Source: Blastococcus sp. (GTDB lineage: Bacteria; Actinomycetota; Actinomycetes; Mycobacteriales; Geodermatophilaceae). From it: a DNA stretch of 38,846 nucleotides. A program made the translations under genes and the position numbers. Below are positions 8,551 through 15,493 of this stretch, piece after piece; within the stretch, counting starts at the first letter, position 1; every line of letters starts with the position of its first letter. Location: contig JAOPWM010000309.1 in assembly GCA_025965695.1 (NCBI GenBank), positions 1 through 38,846 of the forward strand. Reading direction: 5' to 3'. The notes below the pieces were generated by a model, which was not told the DNA's origin, did not search any database, and saw only the letters and a list, made by a program, of their open reading frames with translations.

Positions 8551-9756
8551 TCAGGCGGCGAGGAACTCCCGCAGCCCGGCCAGCAGGCGCTCGACGTCGT
8601 CCCGGTCGCTGTAGGGCGCCAGGCCGACGCGCAGGCCACCGGTGTCGCCGAGCCCCAGCCACCGGCTGGCCTCGATCGCGTAGAACGATCCGGCCGGGGC
8701 GTTGACGCCGCGCGCCGCGAGGAAGCGGTAGGCCTCCGCGGCGTCGTGGCCGTCGAAGGTGACCAGCAGCGTCGGCGTCCGGGAGGCGGCCCGTGACCAC
8801 AGCCGGACGCCGGGCAGCGCGGTGAGGCCGGCCTCCAGGTGTTCGCGCAGGTCGTCCTCGTACGCCTCGAGCGTGCTCATGGCGGCGACCAGCCGCTCGC
8901 GCCGGGTGCCGCCGGCGTCCTGGGAGAGACCGGCGAGAAAGTCCACCGCGGCGGTGCTGCCGGCGAGCAGCTCGTAGGGCAGCGTGCCGAGCTCGAAGCG
9001 CTCCGGGACGTCGTCGGACGACGGCAGCAGCTTGGTCGGCGCCAGGGTTTCCAGCAGGGACGGCGCGGCCGCCAGCACCCCGCAGTGCGGGCCCAGGAAC
9101 TTGTAGGGCGAACAGGTGAAGAAGTCCGCTCCGAGCGCGACGACGTCGACCGGCGCGTGGGCGGTGAGGTGGACGCCGTCCACCGCGAGGAGGGCGCCGG
9201 CGGCGTGGACGAGCCGGGCGATCTCCGCGACCGGCGGGCGGGTGCCGATCAGGTTCGAGGCGCCGGTGACGGCGACCAACCGTGTCCGCGCTGTGAGCAC
9301 CTCGGCGACGTCGTCCGCGGTCAGCTCGCCGGTGGTGGGGTCGAACTCGATCCAGCGGACGGTCGCGCCCACCGCCTCGGCGGCCCGCGCCCAGGGGCGG
9401 ACGTTCGCGTCGTGGTCGAGCCGGGAGACGGCCACCTCGTCGCCGGGACCCCAGCCGGTGGCCAGCGTGCGGGCCAGGTCGAAGGTCAGCTGGGTGGCGC
9501 TGCGGCCGAAGACGATGCCGCGTGGGTCGGCGCCGAGCAGGTCGGCGATTGCCTGCCGCGCACCGGTCACGATGTCGTCGGCGGTGCGTTCGGCGGCGGT
9601 GACCCGGCCCCGGTTGGCGATCGGCGAGGTGAGGGTCCCGGCGACCGCCCGGGCGACGGCCTCGGGCACCTGGGTGCCGCCGGGCCCGTCGAAGTGGGCG
9701 GTGCCCGCCCGCAGGGCCGGGAACTGCGCCCGCACGGCCGCGACGTCATAGCTCAT
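8551..9756 (-). CDS. Cysteine-desulfurase-like PLP enzyme
   Basis: A 401-residue aminotransferase class V protein of the cysteine desulfurase-like (VC1184-type) subgroup. The PLP lysine is Lys219 in TCSPYKFLGPHCG; AVDGVHLTAH holds the cofactor Asp/His pair, and RLDHDANVRPW and GTRPP are typical of the subgroup. Unlike SufS/IscS there is no neighbouring Fe-S assembly gene, so its substrate may be another amino compound. I prefer the ATG at 9756 (MSYDVAAVRAQFPALR), where homologues begin; the frame is open 12 codons further. A perfect palindrome separates it from metX. Confidence 0.87.
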   Translation of the reverse strand: MSYDVAAVRAQFPALRAGTAHFDGPGGTQVPEAVARAVAGTLTSPIANRGRVTAAERTADDIVTGARQAIADLLGADPRGIVFGRSATQLTFDLARTLATGWGPGDEVAVSRLDHDANVRPWARAAEAVGATVRWIEFDPTTGELTADDVAEVLTARTRLVAVTGASNLIGTRPPVAEIARLVHAAGALLAVDGVHLTAHAPVDVVALGADFFTCSPYKFLGPHCGVLAAAPSLLETLAPTKLLPSSDDVPERFELGTLPYELLAGSTAAVDFLAGLSQDAGGTRRERLVAAMSTLEAYEDDLREHLEAGLTALPGVRLWSRAASRTPTLLVTFDGHDAAEAYRFLAARGVNAPAGSFYAIEASRWLGLGDTGGLRVGLAPYSDRDDVERLLAGLREFLAA

Positions 9757-9778
9757 GCCGTCGGACGCTACCGATGGG

Positions 9779-9836
9779 CGAGATCTGCACACTCGCCCCC
9801 TTCAGGGCCCTGATGGGGGCGAGTGTGCAGATCTCG
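9779..9836. repeat. Perfect 22-bp inverted repeat with palindromic loop
   Basis: The arms at 9779-9800 and 9815-9836 pair perfectly over 22 bases (core words GAGATCTGCACACTCG and its complement). The loop itself contains a second palindrome, TCAGGGCCCTGA (9802-9813). It begins seven bases after the metX stop on the minus strand and ends 22 bases before the desulfurase start. As RNA it would be an extremely stable stem without a T-run, so it can act as an actinobacterial-type terminator. Its perfect arms also fit a dispersed palindromic (REP-like) element. Confidence 0.85.
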
Positions 9837-9842
9837 TCGTGG

Positions 9843-10919
9843 TCAACCGTCGAGCAGGCCGCTCAGTAGCTTGCCGACCTCGTCGACCTCGATGAGGAAG
9901 CCGTCGTGCCCGTACGGGGAGGTGATCACCTGCAGCGGGACGCCGAGCGCATCGGCCACCTGCTGCTGCAGCTCCAGCGGGTAGAGCCGGTCGCTGTCCA
10001 CGCCGGCCACCAGCGGCCGCGCGGTCACCCGGCCCAGCGCCGCGTGCACGCCGCCCCTGCCGCGGCCGACGTCCCAGCTGTTCATCGACTCGGTCAGCAG
10101 TACGTAGCTGCCGGCGTCGAACCGGGCGGCGAGCTTGTCGGCGTGGTGCTCGAGGTAGGAGGCGACGGCGAAGCGGCCGTCGTCCTGGACCTGAGTGCCG
10201 AACCGTTCGTCGAGCTCGTACGCGCTGCGATAGGTCAGGTGCGCGATCCGGCGGGCGATGCCCAGCCCGGCGACCGGGGGATCGGTGAGCGGGTAGTGGC
10301 CGCCGCCCCAGCGCGGGTCGGCCCGGATCGCCGTCTGCTGGGTGGTCTGGGTGCCGATCTGGTCGGCGGTCGCCACCGCACCGGACGCGAGGAAGAACAG
10401 CGTCGCCACCCGGTCGGGCATGGCGACGGCCCACTCCAGGGCGCGCATGCCGCCCATGGATCCGCCGACGACGCAGGCCCACTGCCCGATCCCGAGGGCG
10501 TCGGCCAGCTCCGCCTCGACCCGGACCTGGTCGCCGACGGTCACCTCGGGGAAGCGGGCGCCCCACCGGCCGCCGTCCGGACCAGGGGACGACGGCCCCG
10601 TCGTCCCCTGGCAGCCGCCGAGCACGTTGGCGCAGACGACGAAGAAGCGATCGGTGTCCAGGGCCCGGCCCGGCCCGATCAGCCCGTCCCACCAGCCTCC
10701 GGTCGGGTGCCCGGGTCCGGCGGGGCCGACGACATGGCTGTCGCCGGTCAGCGCGTGCTCGACGAGGACGGCGTTGTCGCCGTCCCCGTCGAGCGTTCCC
10801 CACGTCTCGTACGCGACCCGCACTGCGGGGAGGAGTCCGCCGCGCTCGGGCCGGAAGGGTCCGGGCAGGTCGAGGAACCGGCGGTCACCCGCCGGGTCGC
10901 CCTCGACCCACCCGCCCAT
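9843..10919 (-). CDS. metX: Homoserine O-acetyltransferase
   Basis: A 358-residue alpha/beta-hydrolase-fold enzyme that acetylates homoserine with acetyl-CoA, the first committed step of methionine synthesis. The nucleophile elbow is GGSMGG with Ser154; the later GVDSDRLYPLELQQ and SPYGHDGFLIE carry the expected Asp and His of the triad. LVEHALTGDSHV, CANVLGGCQGTTGP and GWWDGLIGPG are family signatures. The start lies one base after the metY stop, so metY-metX form a tight operon transcribed from upstream of metY and thus under the riboswitch described below. A perfect palindrome follows the stop. Confidence 0.95.
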   Translation of the reverse strand: MGGWVEGDPAGDRRFLDLPGPFRPERGGLLPAVRVAYETWGTLDGDGDNAVLVEHALTGDSHVVGPAGPGHPTGGWWDGLIGPGRALDTDRFFVVCANVLGGCQGTTGPSSPGPDGGRWGARFPEVTVGDQVRVEAELADALGIGQWACVVGGSMGGMRALEWAVAMPDRVATLFFLASGAVATADQIGTQTTQQTAIRADPRWGGGHYPLTDPPVAGLGIARRIAHLTYRSAYELDERFGTQVQDDGRFAVASYLEHHADKLAARFDAGSYVLLTESMNSWDVGRGRGGVHAALGRVTARPLVAGVDSDRLYPLELQQQVADALGVPLQVITSPYGHDGFLIEVDEVGKLLSGLLDG

Positions 10920-10920
10920 G

Positions 10921-12225
10921 TCAGGCCGACTTGGCGGCGCGGAACCCGGCCTCGAGGTCGGCGATGATGTCCTCGATGCCCTCCAGGCCGACGGCCAGGC
11001 GCACCAGGCCGGGGGTGACGCCGGTGGTCAGCTGCTCCTCGGGGGTGAGCTGCGAGTGCGTCGTCGAGGCCGGGTGGATGACCAGGCTGCGGACGTCGCC
11101 GATGTTCGCCACGTGGCTGTGCAGCTCCAGTGCCTCGACGAACTTCTTGCCGGCCTCGATGCCGCCGTGCAGCTCGAAGGTCAGCACCGCGCCGCCGCCC
11201 TTCGGGGCGTACTTCTGCTGTGCCGCGTGCCACCGCGAGGAGGCCAGTCCCGGGTAGTTCACCGAGTCGACCTCGTCGTGCCCCTCGAGGAACTCCGCTA
11301 CCCGCAGGGTGTTGGCCACGTGCCGCTCCATGCGCAGCGACAGCGTCTCGATCCCCTGGACGACGAGGAAGGCATTGAACGGGGAGATCGCCGGGCCGAG
11401 GTCGCGGAGCAGCTGCACGCGGGCCTTGAGCGCGTAGGCCGGCGCACCCAGGCTGGCGTAGACGACCCCGTGGTACGTCGGGTCGGGCGTGGTGAATCCG
11501 GGGAACTTGCCGCCGGTCCAGTCGAACGTCCCGGCGTCGACGATGATCCCGGCGATCGCCGTACCGTGGCCGCCCAGGTACTTGGTGGCCGAGTGGACGA
11601 CGACGTCGGCGCCGAACTCGAACGGCCGGATCAGGTACGGCGTCGCGATGGTGTTGTCCACGATCAGGGGGACGCCGTTGCGGTGGGCGACCCCGGAGAC
11701 GGCCTCGATGTCGAGGATGTCGCCCTTCGGGTTGCCGATCGTCTCGGCGAAGAACGCCTTGGTGTTGTCCCGGACGAGCGACTGCCAGTTCTCCGGATCG
11801 TCGGGGTCCTCGACGAAGGAGACGGTGATGCCCAGCTTGGGCAGCGAGTGGTGCAGCAGGTTGTAGGTGCCGCCGTAGAGCGAGGCGGAGGCGACGACGT
11901 GGTCGCCGGCCTCGGCGATGTTCAGGATCGCCAGCGTCGTCGCCGACTGTCCGCTCGACACCGCCAGCGCCGCGACGCCGCCCTCCAGAGAGGCGACGCG
12001 CTGCTCGAGCGCGTCCTGCGTCGGGTTCATGATCCGGGTGTAGATGTTGCCCATCTCGGCCAGCGCGAAGAGGTCGGCGGCGTGCTGGGTGTCGCGGAAC
12101 TGGTAGGCGGTGGTCGCGTAGATCGGCAGGGCGCGGGCACCGGTCGTGGGGTCGGGGCTGGTGCCGGCGTGAATCTGCCGGGTCTCGAAGCTCCAGGCTG
12201 CCTTGTTCTGGTCGGGTTCGGACAT
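10921..12225 (-). CDS. metY: O-acetylhomoserine sulfhydrylase
   Basis: A 434-residue PLP enzyme of the Cys/Met metabolism family that converts O-acetylhomoserine and sulfide (or methanethiol) to homocysteine (or methionine). The PLP lysine is Lys215 in HSATKYLGGHGT; FETRQIHAG at the start, YTRIMNPTQ, SGQSATTLAI and VDNTIATPYL are diagnostic. The length is typical of MetY rather than of the shorter MetB/MetZ. It is the first gene of the metY-metX operon. The start has GAGAGG about ten bases upstream, beneath a CGCGG/CCGCG hairpin in the leader that could hide it. Confidence 0.94.
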   Translation of the reverse strand: MSEPDQNKAAWSFETRQIHAGTSPDPTTGARALPIYATTAYQFRDTQHAADLFALAEMGNIYTRIMNPTQDALEQRVASLEGGVAALAVSSGQSATTLAILNIAEAGDHVVASASLYGGTYNLLHHSLPKLGITVSFVEDPDDPENWQSLVRDNTKAFFAETIGNPKGDILDIEAVSGVAHRNGVPLIVDNTIATPYLIRPFEFGADVVVHSATKYLGGHGTAIAGIIVDAGTFDWTGGKFPGFTTPDPTYHGVVYASLGAPAYALKARVQLLRDLGPAISPFNAFLVVQGIETLSLRMERHVANTLRVAEFLEGHDEVDSVNYPGLASSRWHAAQQKYAPKGGGAVLTFELHGGIEAGKKFVEALELHSHVANIGDVRSLVIHPASTTHSQLTPEEQLTTGVTPGLVRLAVGLEGIEDIIADLEAGFRAAKSA

Positions 12226-12304
12226 GTGCGCCTACCTCTCGCTCGCGGAGAACCCGCGGCGCGCAGGAGCTCCGTCCTTGCCGGGCGACGGGCGTCGTCC
12301 AGCC

Positions 12305-12390
12305 GGCTCTTCCCCTGGAGCACCTCAGACGGAGTAGAGGTTGCCGGGCAGCCAGCCAGGTGCTTGTCGCTGCCTCTCGTGAGCCAGAGC
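12305..12390 (-). promoter_or_regulatory. SAM riboswitch (S-box / SAM-IV type) upstream of metY
   Basis: Read on the minus strand, the metY leader shows the S-box core. P1 is formed by GGCTC and GAGCC. P2 is formed by GAGG-CAGC and GCTG-CC, closing onto the invariant CCCGGCAACC. A P3 stem follows (ACCTC with GAGGT), then GGTGCTCC, the usual SAM-contact region. A further hairpin (GCCGG...CCGGC, about 12280-12306) and a CGCGG/CCGCG hairpin near the metY ribosome binding site are likely expression-platform parts. S-box and SAM-IV RNAs shut off methionine genes when S-adenosylmethionine is high, and the position before metY-metX fits. I cannot decide between the SAM-I and SAM-IV classes by eye. 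Confidence 0.8.
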
Positions 12391-12405
12391 AGATCTTAGG
12401 CACCC

Positions 12406-12427
12406 GGATGTCTCACGTGAAACATCC
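12406..12427. other. parS-like ParB-binding palindrome
   Basis: A 22-bp near-palindrome (20 of 22 symmetric) lies between the metY leader and the next gene. Its central 16 bases, 12409-12424, read TGTCTCACGTGAAACA. This differs at one position from the bacterial chromosome-partition consensus TGTTTCACGTGAAACA bound by ParB. parS sites lie mostly near the replication origin and are often intergenic. No parAB or origin genes are in the window, so this would be an outlying site. Confidence 0.65.
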
Positions 12428-12502
12428 GTCCCGCGCAGTGCCCCGCCAGCACCTCGAAGTTGATCCGCTGAATCCACAGATCTCGAGCCGGCCGGTGTTC
12501 GG

Positions 12503-12613
12503 GTGCGCCGCGCTCGATGGACGCGGCGAGAGGTCGCGCATGCGGATCTCGGCTACTCGCGGTGGAGAGTGGCGATCGAGTACGAGGGTCGTCAGCACGC
12601 CGAGCGGGAAGCG
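12503..12613 (+). pseudogene. Remnant of a DUF559-type (very short patch repair-like) protein
   Basis: One frame encodes HADLGYSRWRVAIEYEGRQH, which matches the core of DUF559 proteins, a family with an endonuclease-like fold common in actinobacteria (usual form D-x-A-x-P-x-x-R-V-A-I-E-Y-D-G-x-x-H). The usual downstream part with arginine-rich helix and final catalytic motif is missing: after about codon 37 the frame reads unrelated Pro/Gly-rich sequence into the alcohol dehydrogenase gene. No start with a ribosome binding site is visible. I read it as a truncated gene relic. Confidence 0.6.
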
Positions 12614-12660
12614 CGGCCCCCGTTCGAGCCCGGGGACCGGGCCGGGGCAGGCTGGCGCCC

Positions 12661-13689
12661 GTGCGCGCGCTGGTCTTCGATTCCTTCGGTGGTCCGTTCG
12701 AGGTGCGGGAGGTGCCCGCTCCCGAGTCGCCGCCGGGTGGTGTCGTCGTCCGTGTGGCGGCGAGTGGCATCTGCCGGAGCGACTGGCACGCGTGGCAGGG
12801 CCACGACCCGGGCGTCGTCCTCCCGCACGTGCCCGGGCACGAGTTGGCCGGCACGGTGGCCGCCGTCGGGACGGGGGTGCGCCACTGGTCGGTCGGCGAC
12901 CGGGTGACCGTGCCGTTCGTGAACGCGTGCGGGACCTGTGCCCAGTGCGCGGCGGGCGAGCAGCAGGTGTGCGTCCGCCAGACCCAGCCGGGCTTCACCC
13001 ACTGGGGCTCGCTGGCGGAATTCGTCGCACTCGACGCCGCCGACGTCAACCTGGTCGCCGTCCCTGAGGAGCTGGACGTGGTCACCGCCGCCGCGCTGGG
13101 CTGCCGGTACGCGACTGCCTTCCGGGCGGTCGTGCAGGTGGCGCGGGTACGGGGCGGCGAGTGGGTGGCGGTGCACGGCTGCGGGGGCGTCGGGCTCTCC
13201 GCGGTGCAGATCGCGGCGGCGGCCGGTGCCCGGGTGATCGCCGTCGACGTGGTGCCGGGGGCGCTCGCTCTCGCTCGCGAGCTCGGGGCCGAGCACACCC
13301 TGGACGGCGCCTCGGACGTGCCCGCGGCGGTGGCGGAGCTGACCGGTGGGGGAGCCCACGTCTCGCTGGATGCTCTCGGCGCGGTCGTGACCTGCGCGAA
13401 CTCGATCCGGTGCCTGCGTCCGCGGGGCCGGCACGTGCAGGTGGGGCTGCTGCCGGCGGCGCAGGGGCGCCCCGAGGTGCCGATGGAGCGGGTGATCGGG
13501 CTGGAGCTGCAGGTGCTCGGCAGCCACGGCATGGCCGCGCACGCCTATCCGGAGCTGCTCGGCCTGATCGCCGCCGGGCGGCTGGACCCGCGGCCGCTGA
13601 TCACCCGGCGGCTGGCGCTCGACGACGCCGGCGCCGCGCTTGCGGAGATCGGTCGGCAGCCCGGCATCGCCGTCGTGACGTCGTTCTGA
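12661..13689 (+). CDS. Zinc-dependent alcohol dehydrogenase
   Basis: A 342-residue medium-chain dehydrogenase/reductase. Catalytic zinc ligands are Cys38 (GICRSDWH) and His60-Glu61 (VPGHELAG), with a third around GCRYATAF; structural zinc is held by Cys90, Cys93, Cys96 and Cys104. The Rossmann motif is GCGGVGLSAVQIA. It oxidises an alcohol or reduces an aldehyde with NAD(P); the exact substrate is unknown. The GTG at 12661 starts the protein where the family starts (VRALVFDSFGGPFEVREVP). There is no clear Shine-Dalgarno box. It lies between two gene remnants, so the neighbourhood has been rearranged. Confidence 0.88.
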   Translation: MRALVFDSFGGPFEVREVPAPESPPGGVVVRVAASGICRSDWHAWQGHDPGVVLPHVPGHELAGTVAAVGTGVRHWSVGDRVTVPFVNACGTCAQCAAGEQQVCVRQTQPGFTHWGSLAEFVALDAADVNLVAVPEELDVVTAAALGCRYATAFRAVVQVARVRGGEWVAVHGCGGVGLSAVQIAAAAGARVIAVDVVPGALALARELGAEHTLDGASDVPAAVAELTGGGAHVSLDALGAVVTCANSIRCLRPRGRHVQVGLLPAAQGRPEVPMERVIGLELQVLGSHGMAAHAYPELLGLIAAGRLDPRPLITRRLALDDAGAALAEIGRQPGIAVVTSF

Positions 13690-13803
13690 TCCCGGCGGCA
13701 GAAGCCCGACGTGGTCGAAAGGAACAGCGCCGCGCAGCCCGATCCCTGGAGCGGGCGCCGGGTGCGCGTGTGATCGACGCTCCGAACGGACCTGGGGGCC
13801 GAC

Positions 13804-14025
13804 ATGACCGTCGAGTACATCCGCTACCGGATCGCCGAGGACCACCAGGCTGCGTTCCTGGCCGACCATGAACGGGCGGCGCAGGTACTCGAACGGGCGC
13901 CGCAGTGCGTGGACTACGAGCTCAGCCGCAGCTGGCGCTGGCCAACTCCCAGCGCGGCGCGGAGGTGGTCCGGTCCGCTCCGGTGCCGCTGGGGCTGGGG
14001 CGTCGCCTCGCCCTGGTCGGGCTGA
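13804..14025 (+). pseudogene. Truncated antibiotic-biosynthesis-monooxygenase-like gene
   Basis: The first 41 or so codons (MTVEYIRYRIAEDHQAAF ... APQCVDYELSR) match the N-terminal half of small ABM-domain quinol monooxygenase-like proteins, which are about 100 residues long. After CVDYELSR the frame turns into Trp/Arg/Pro-rich sequence with no family resemblance, and the family's second half is not found in the other two frames. This is a 3'-truncated gene. The sequence that replaced the end has another open frame (LALANSQRGAEVVRSA) that I do not recognise. Confidence 0.6.
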
Positions 14026-14042
14026 CCTGTCCTCCCGAGTGC

Positions 14043-14516
14043 TCAGCCCCCCGGTGGGTTGACGGTCGTGGTGGGCACTGGCGGCGGGGTCGTCGTCGCC
14101 ACCGTGGGCGTCGGGAGGGTGCCCTCCGTCGTCCCCCCCGGCGTCCCCCCCGGCGTCCCCCCCGGCGTCGTCGTGTCGGTGGGGCCGCCGGTGGTCGTCG
14201 ACTGCCCCGTCGTCGTCGGCTGCTCCGTCGTCGTCTCGGGTGCCGGCGTCGTGGTCGCGGTCGGCTCCCGTGCGGGCGCCGACGTGGAAGCCGGTGCCCG
14301 GTTGCCGGTGGTCCCGGCGGTCGCCGTCCCCGTCGTCGCCGGACGGATGTTGAGGTAGAGCGTTCCGATCGCCAGGAAGAGCACGGCCAGGACCACGGTC
14401 GACGTCCGTGCCCGGCCCAGGTGCGCCGGGATCCGGGACACGTGCCACCGCGAGCGGGGCGGGTCGGTGCTGACTGTCGGGGTGACCGCGGGCTGCTCCT
14501 GGGTCGGGTCGCTCAT
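14043..14516 (-). CDS. Thr/Pro/Gly-rich protein with one membrane segment
   Basis: A 157-residue protein of unknown function. Residues 1-38 are polar and basic, one hydrophobic helix follows (about 39-58, STVVLAVLFLAIGTLYLNI), and the remaining 95 residues are low-complexity Thr, Pro and Gly, probably extracellular and a candidate for O-glycosylation. A GGTP repeat is encoded by the 12-base tandem repeat at 14131-14166. The start overlaps the stop of mscS by four bases (ATGA), so the two are co-translated and it may accompany the channel in the membrane. Confidence 0.75.
   Translation of the reverse strand: MSDPTQEQPAVTPTVSTDPPRSRWHVSRIPAHLGRARTSTVVLAVLFLAIGTLYLNIRPATTGTATAGTTGNRAPASTSAPAREPTATTTPAPETTTEQPTTTGQSTTTGGPTDTTTPGGTPGGTPGGTTEGTLPTPTVATTTPPPVPTTTVNPPGG
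14131..14166. repeat. Three perfect 12-bp tandem repeats
   Basis: The unit GTCCCCCCCGGC occurs three times in a row inside the Thr-rich gene and encodes a GGTP-like repeat on the minus strand. Seven-C runs make it prone to slippage, although the 12-base period keeps the frame. Confidence 0.95.
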
Positions 14517-15409
14517 CGTTCTCCCTCCCGTGCGAGTTCGTCGTCCGGCGTGGAGGTCGCGACCGGCGGCGGTGGCGGCACGCTCAGCCCCTGGGCCCGG
14601 AAGGCGTGGACGACGCGGGCGCGTAGGTCACGGCCGACCTCGAACTGCTTGCCGGGCAGCGTGCGGGCGACCATCCGGACGTTGACCTGATCGAGGTCCA
14701 GGCTCTCCACGCCCATCACGCTGGGCGGGTCGAGCAGCAGCGGGCGCAGCGCTGGGTCCCGGAACGCCTCGCGGCCCACCTCGCGCAGGATCTCGTTCAC
14801 CCGGTTCACGTCCACGGTGGTCGGGATGGGGACGTCGACGACGGCCCGGGCCCAGTCGCGGGACAGGTTCACGACCTTCGCGATCGCCCCGTTCGGCACC
14901 GTGATGACCTCCCCGTTCGGGGAGCGCATCCGGGTCACCCGCAGGGTGACGTCCTCGACGGTGCCGGTGGCCGGCTCACCGGCCCCGGTGACGGTGATGG
15001 AGACGACGTCGCCGAAGCCGTACTGCCGCTCGGTGATGATGAAGAAGCCGGCCAGCACGTCACCGACGACCCGTTGGGCGCCGAAGCCGAGCCCGACGCC
15101 GAGCACGGTGGCCGGCGCGACCAGCCCGGTCACCGGCACGCCGAGCCGGTCGAGCACGAAGAAGACCGCGATCGAGTAGATGAGCACGATCGCCGCCCAA
15201 GTCAGCACCTGCGTCAGCGAGTGCCGGTGCTTGGCCGCCTCCGAGCGGACCAGGACGTCGCCGCCGGTCGCGCGGCGATCGATCCGGTCGGTGATGCGGC
15301 GGCCCACCCAGGCCACGAACCGGCCCAGCAGGATCGAGCCGAGGATGATCAGGACGACTTCCAGGCCACGCCCGGACAGCCAGTCGCGGAGTTCGACCAG
15401 GGGGCTCAT
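14513..15409 (-). CDS. mscS: Mechanosensitive ion channel, MscS family
   Basis: A small MscS-type channel (298 residues from the ATG at 15409) that opens under membrane tension to release solutes during osmotic downshock. It has an N-terminal membrane region (VVLIILGSILLGRFVAWVG, then VLTWAAIVLIYSIAVFFVL), the pore helix TM3 (TVLGVGLGFGAQRVVGDVLAG), and the beta domain (GDVVSI ... VEDVTLRVTRMRSPNGEVITVPNGAI) followed by an alpha/beta domain. The frame stays open to 15481. I favour 15409 because a 12-codon ORF with a good ribosome binding site ends in an ATGA overlap with it. The downstream Thr-rich gene overlaps this stop. Confidence 0.9.
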   Translation of the reverse strand: MSPLVELRDWLSGRGLEVVLIILGSILLGRFVAWVGRRITDRIDRRATGGDVLVRSEAAKHRHSLTQVLTWAAIVLIYSIAVFFVLDRLGVPVTGLVAPATVLGVGLGFGAQRVVGDVLAGFFIITERQYGFGDVVSITVTGAGEPATGTVEDVTLRVTRMRSPNGEVITVPNGAIAKVVNLSRDWARAVVDVPIPTTVDVNRVNEILREVGREAFRDPALRPLLLDPPSVMGVESLDLDQVNVRMVARTLPGKQFEVGRDLRARVVHAFRAQGLSVPPPPPVATSTPDDELAREGER

Positions 15410-15444
15410 CGCGGCGCCATCGGTTCGCTCGGTCGGTTCGTCAT
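15406..15444 (-). CDS. Possible 12-codon leader peptide upstream of mscS
   Basis: An ATG at 15444 with AAGGTGG about five bases upstream opens a 12-residue frame (MTNRPSEPMAPR) whose TGA overlaps the mscS ATG. mscS itself lacks a good ribosome binding site, so this short frame may serve for translational coupling. It could equally be chance, with mscS starting at 15481 in the other frame. Confidence 0.3.
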   Translation of the reverse strand: MTNRPSEPMAPR

Positions 15445-15493
15445 CGGTACCACCTTGGCCGGTGCGGCCGGTCGGTGCCACATCCCCCGGTGA

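Noticed and set aside
12592-14448. 618-codon minus-strand frame with Asp/Gly repeats
   Set aside because: Antisense to alcohol dehydrogenase and to the Thr-rich gene repeats; composition is an artefact of those repeats.
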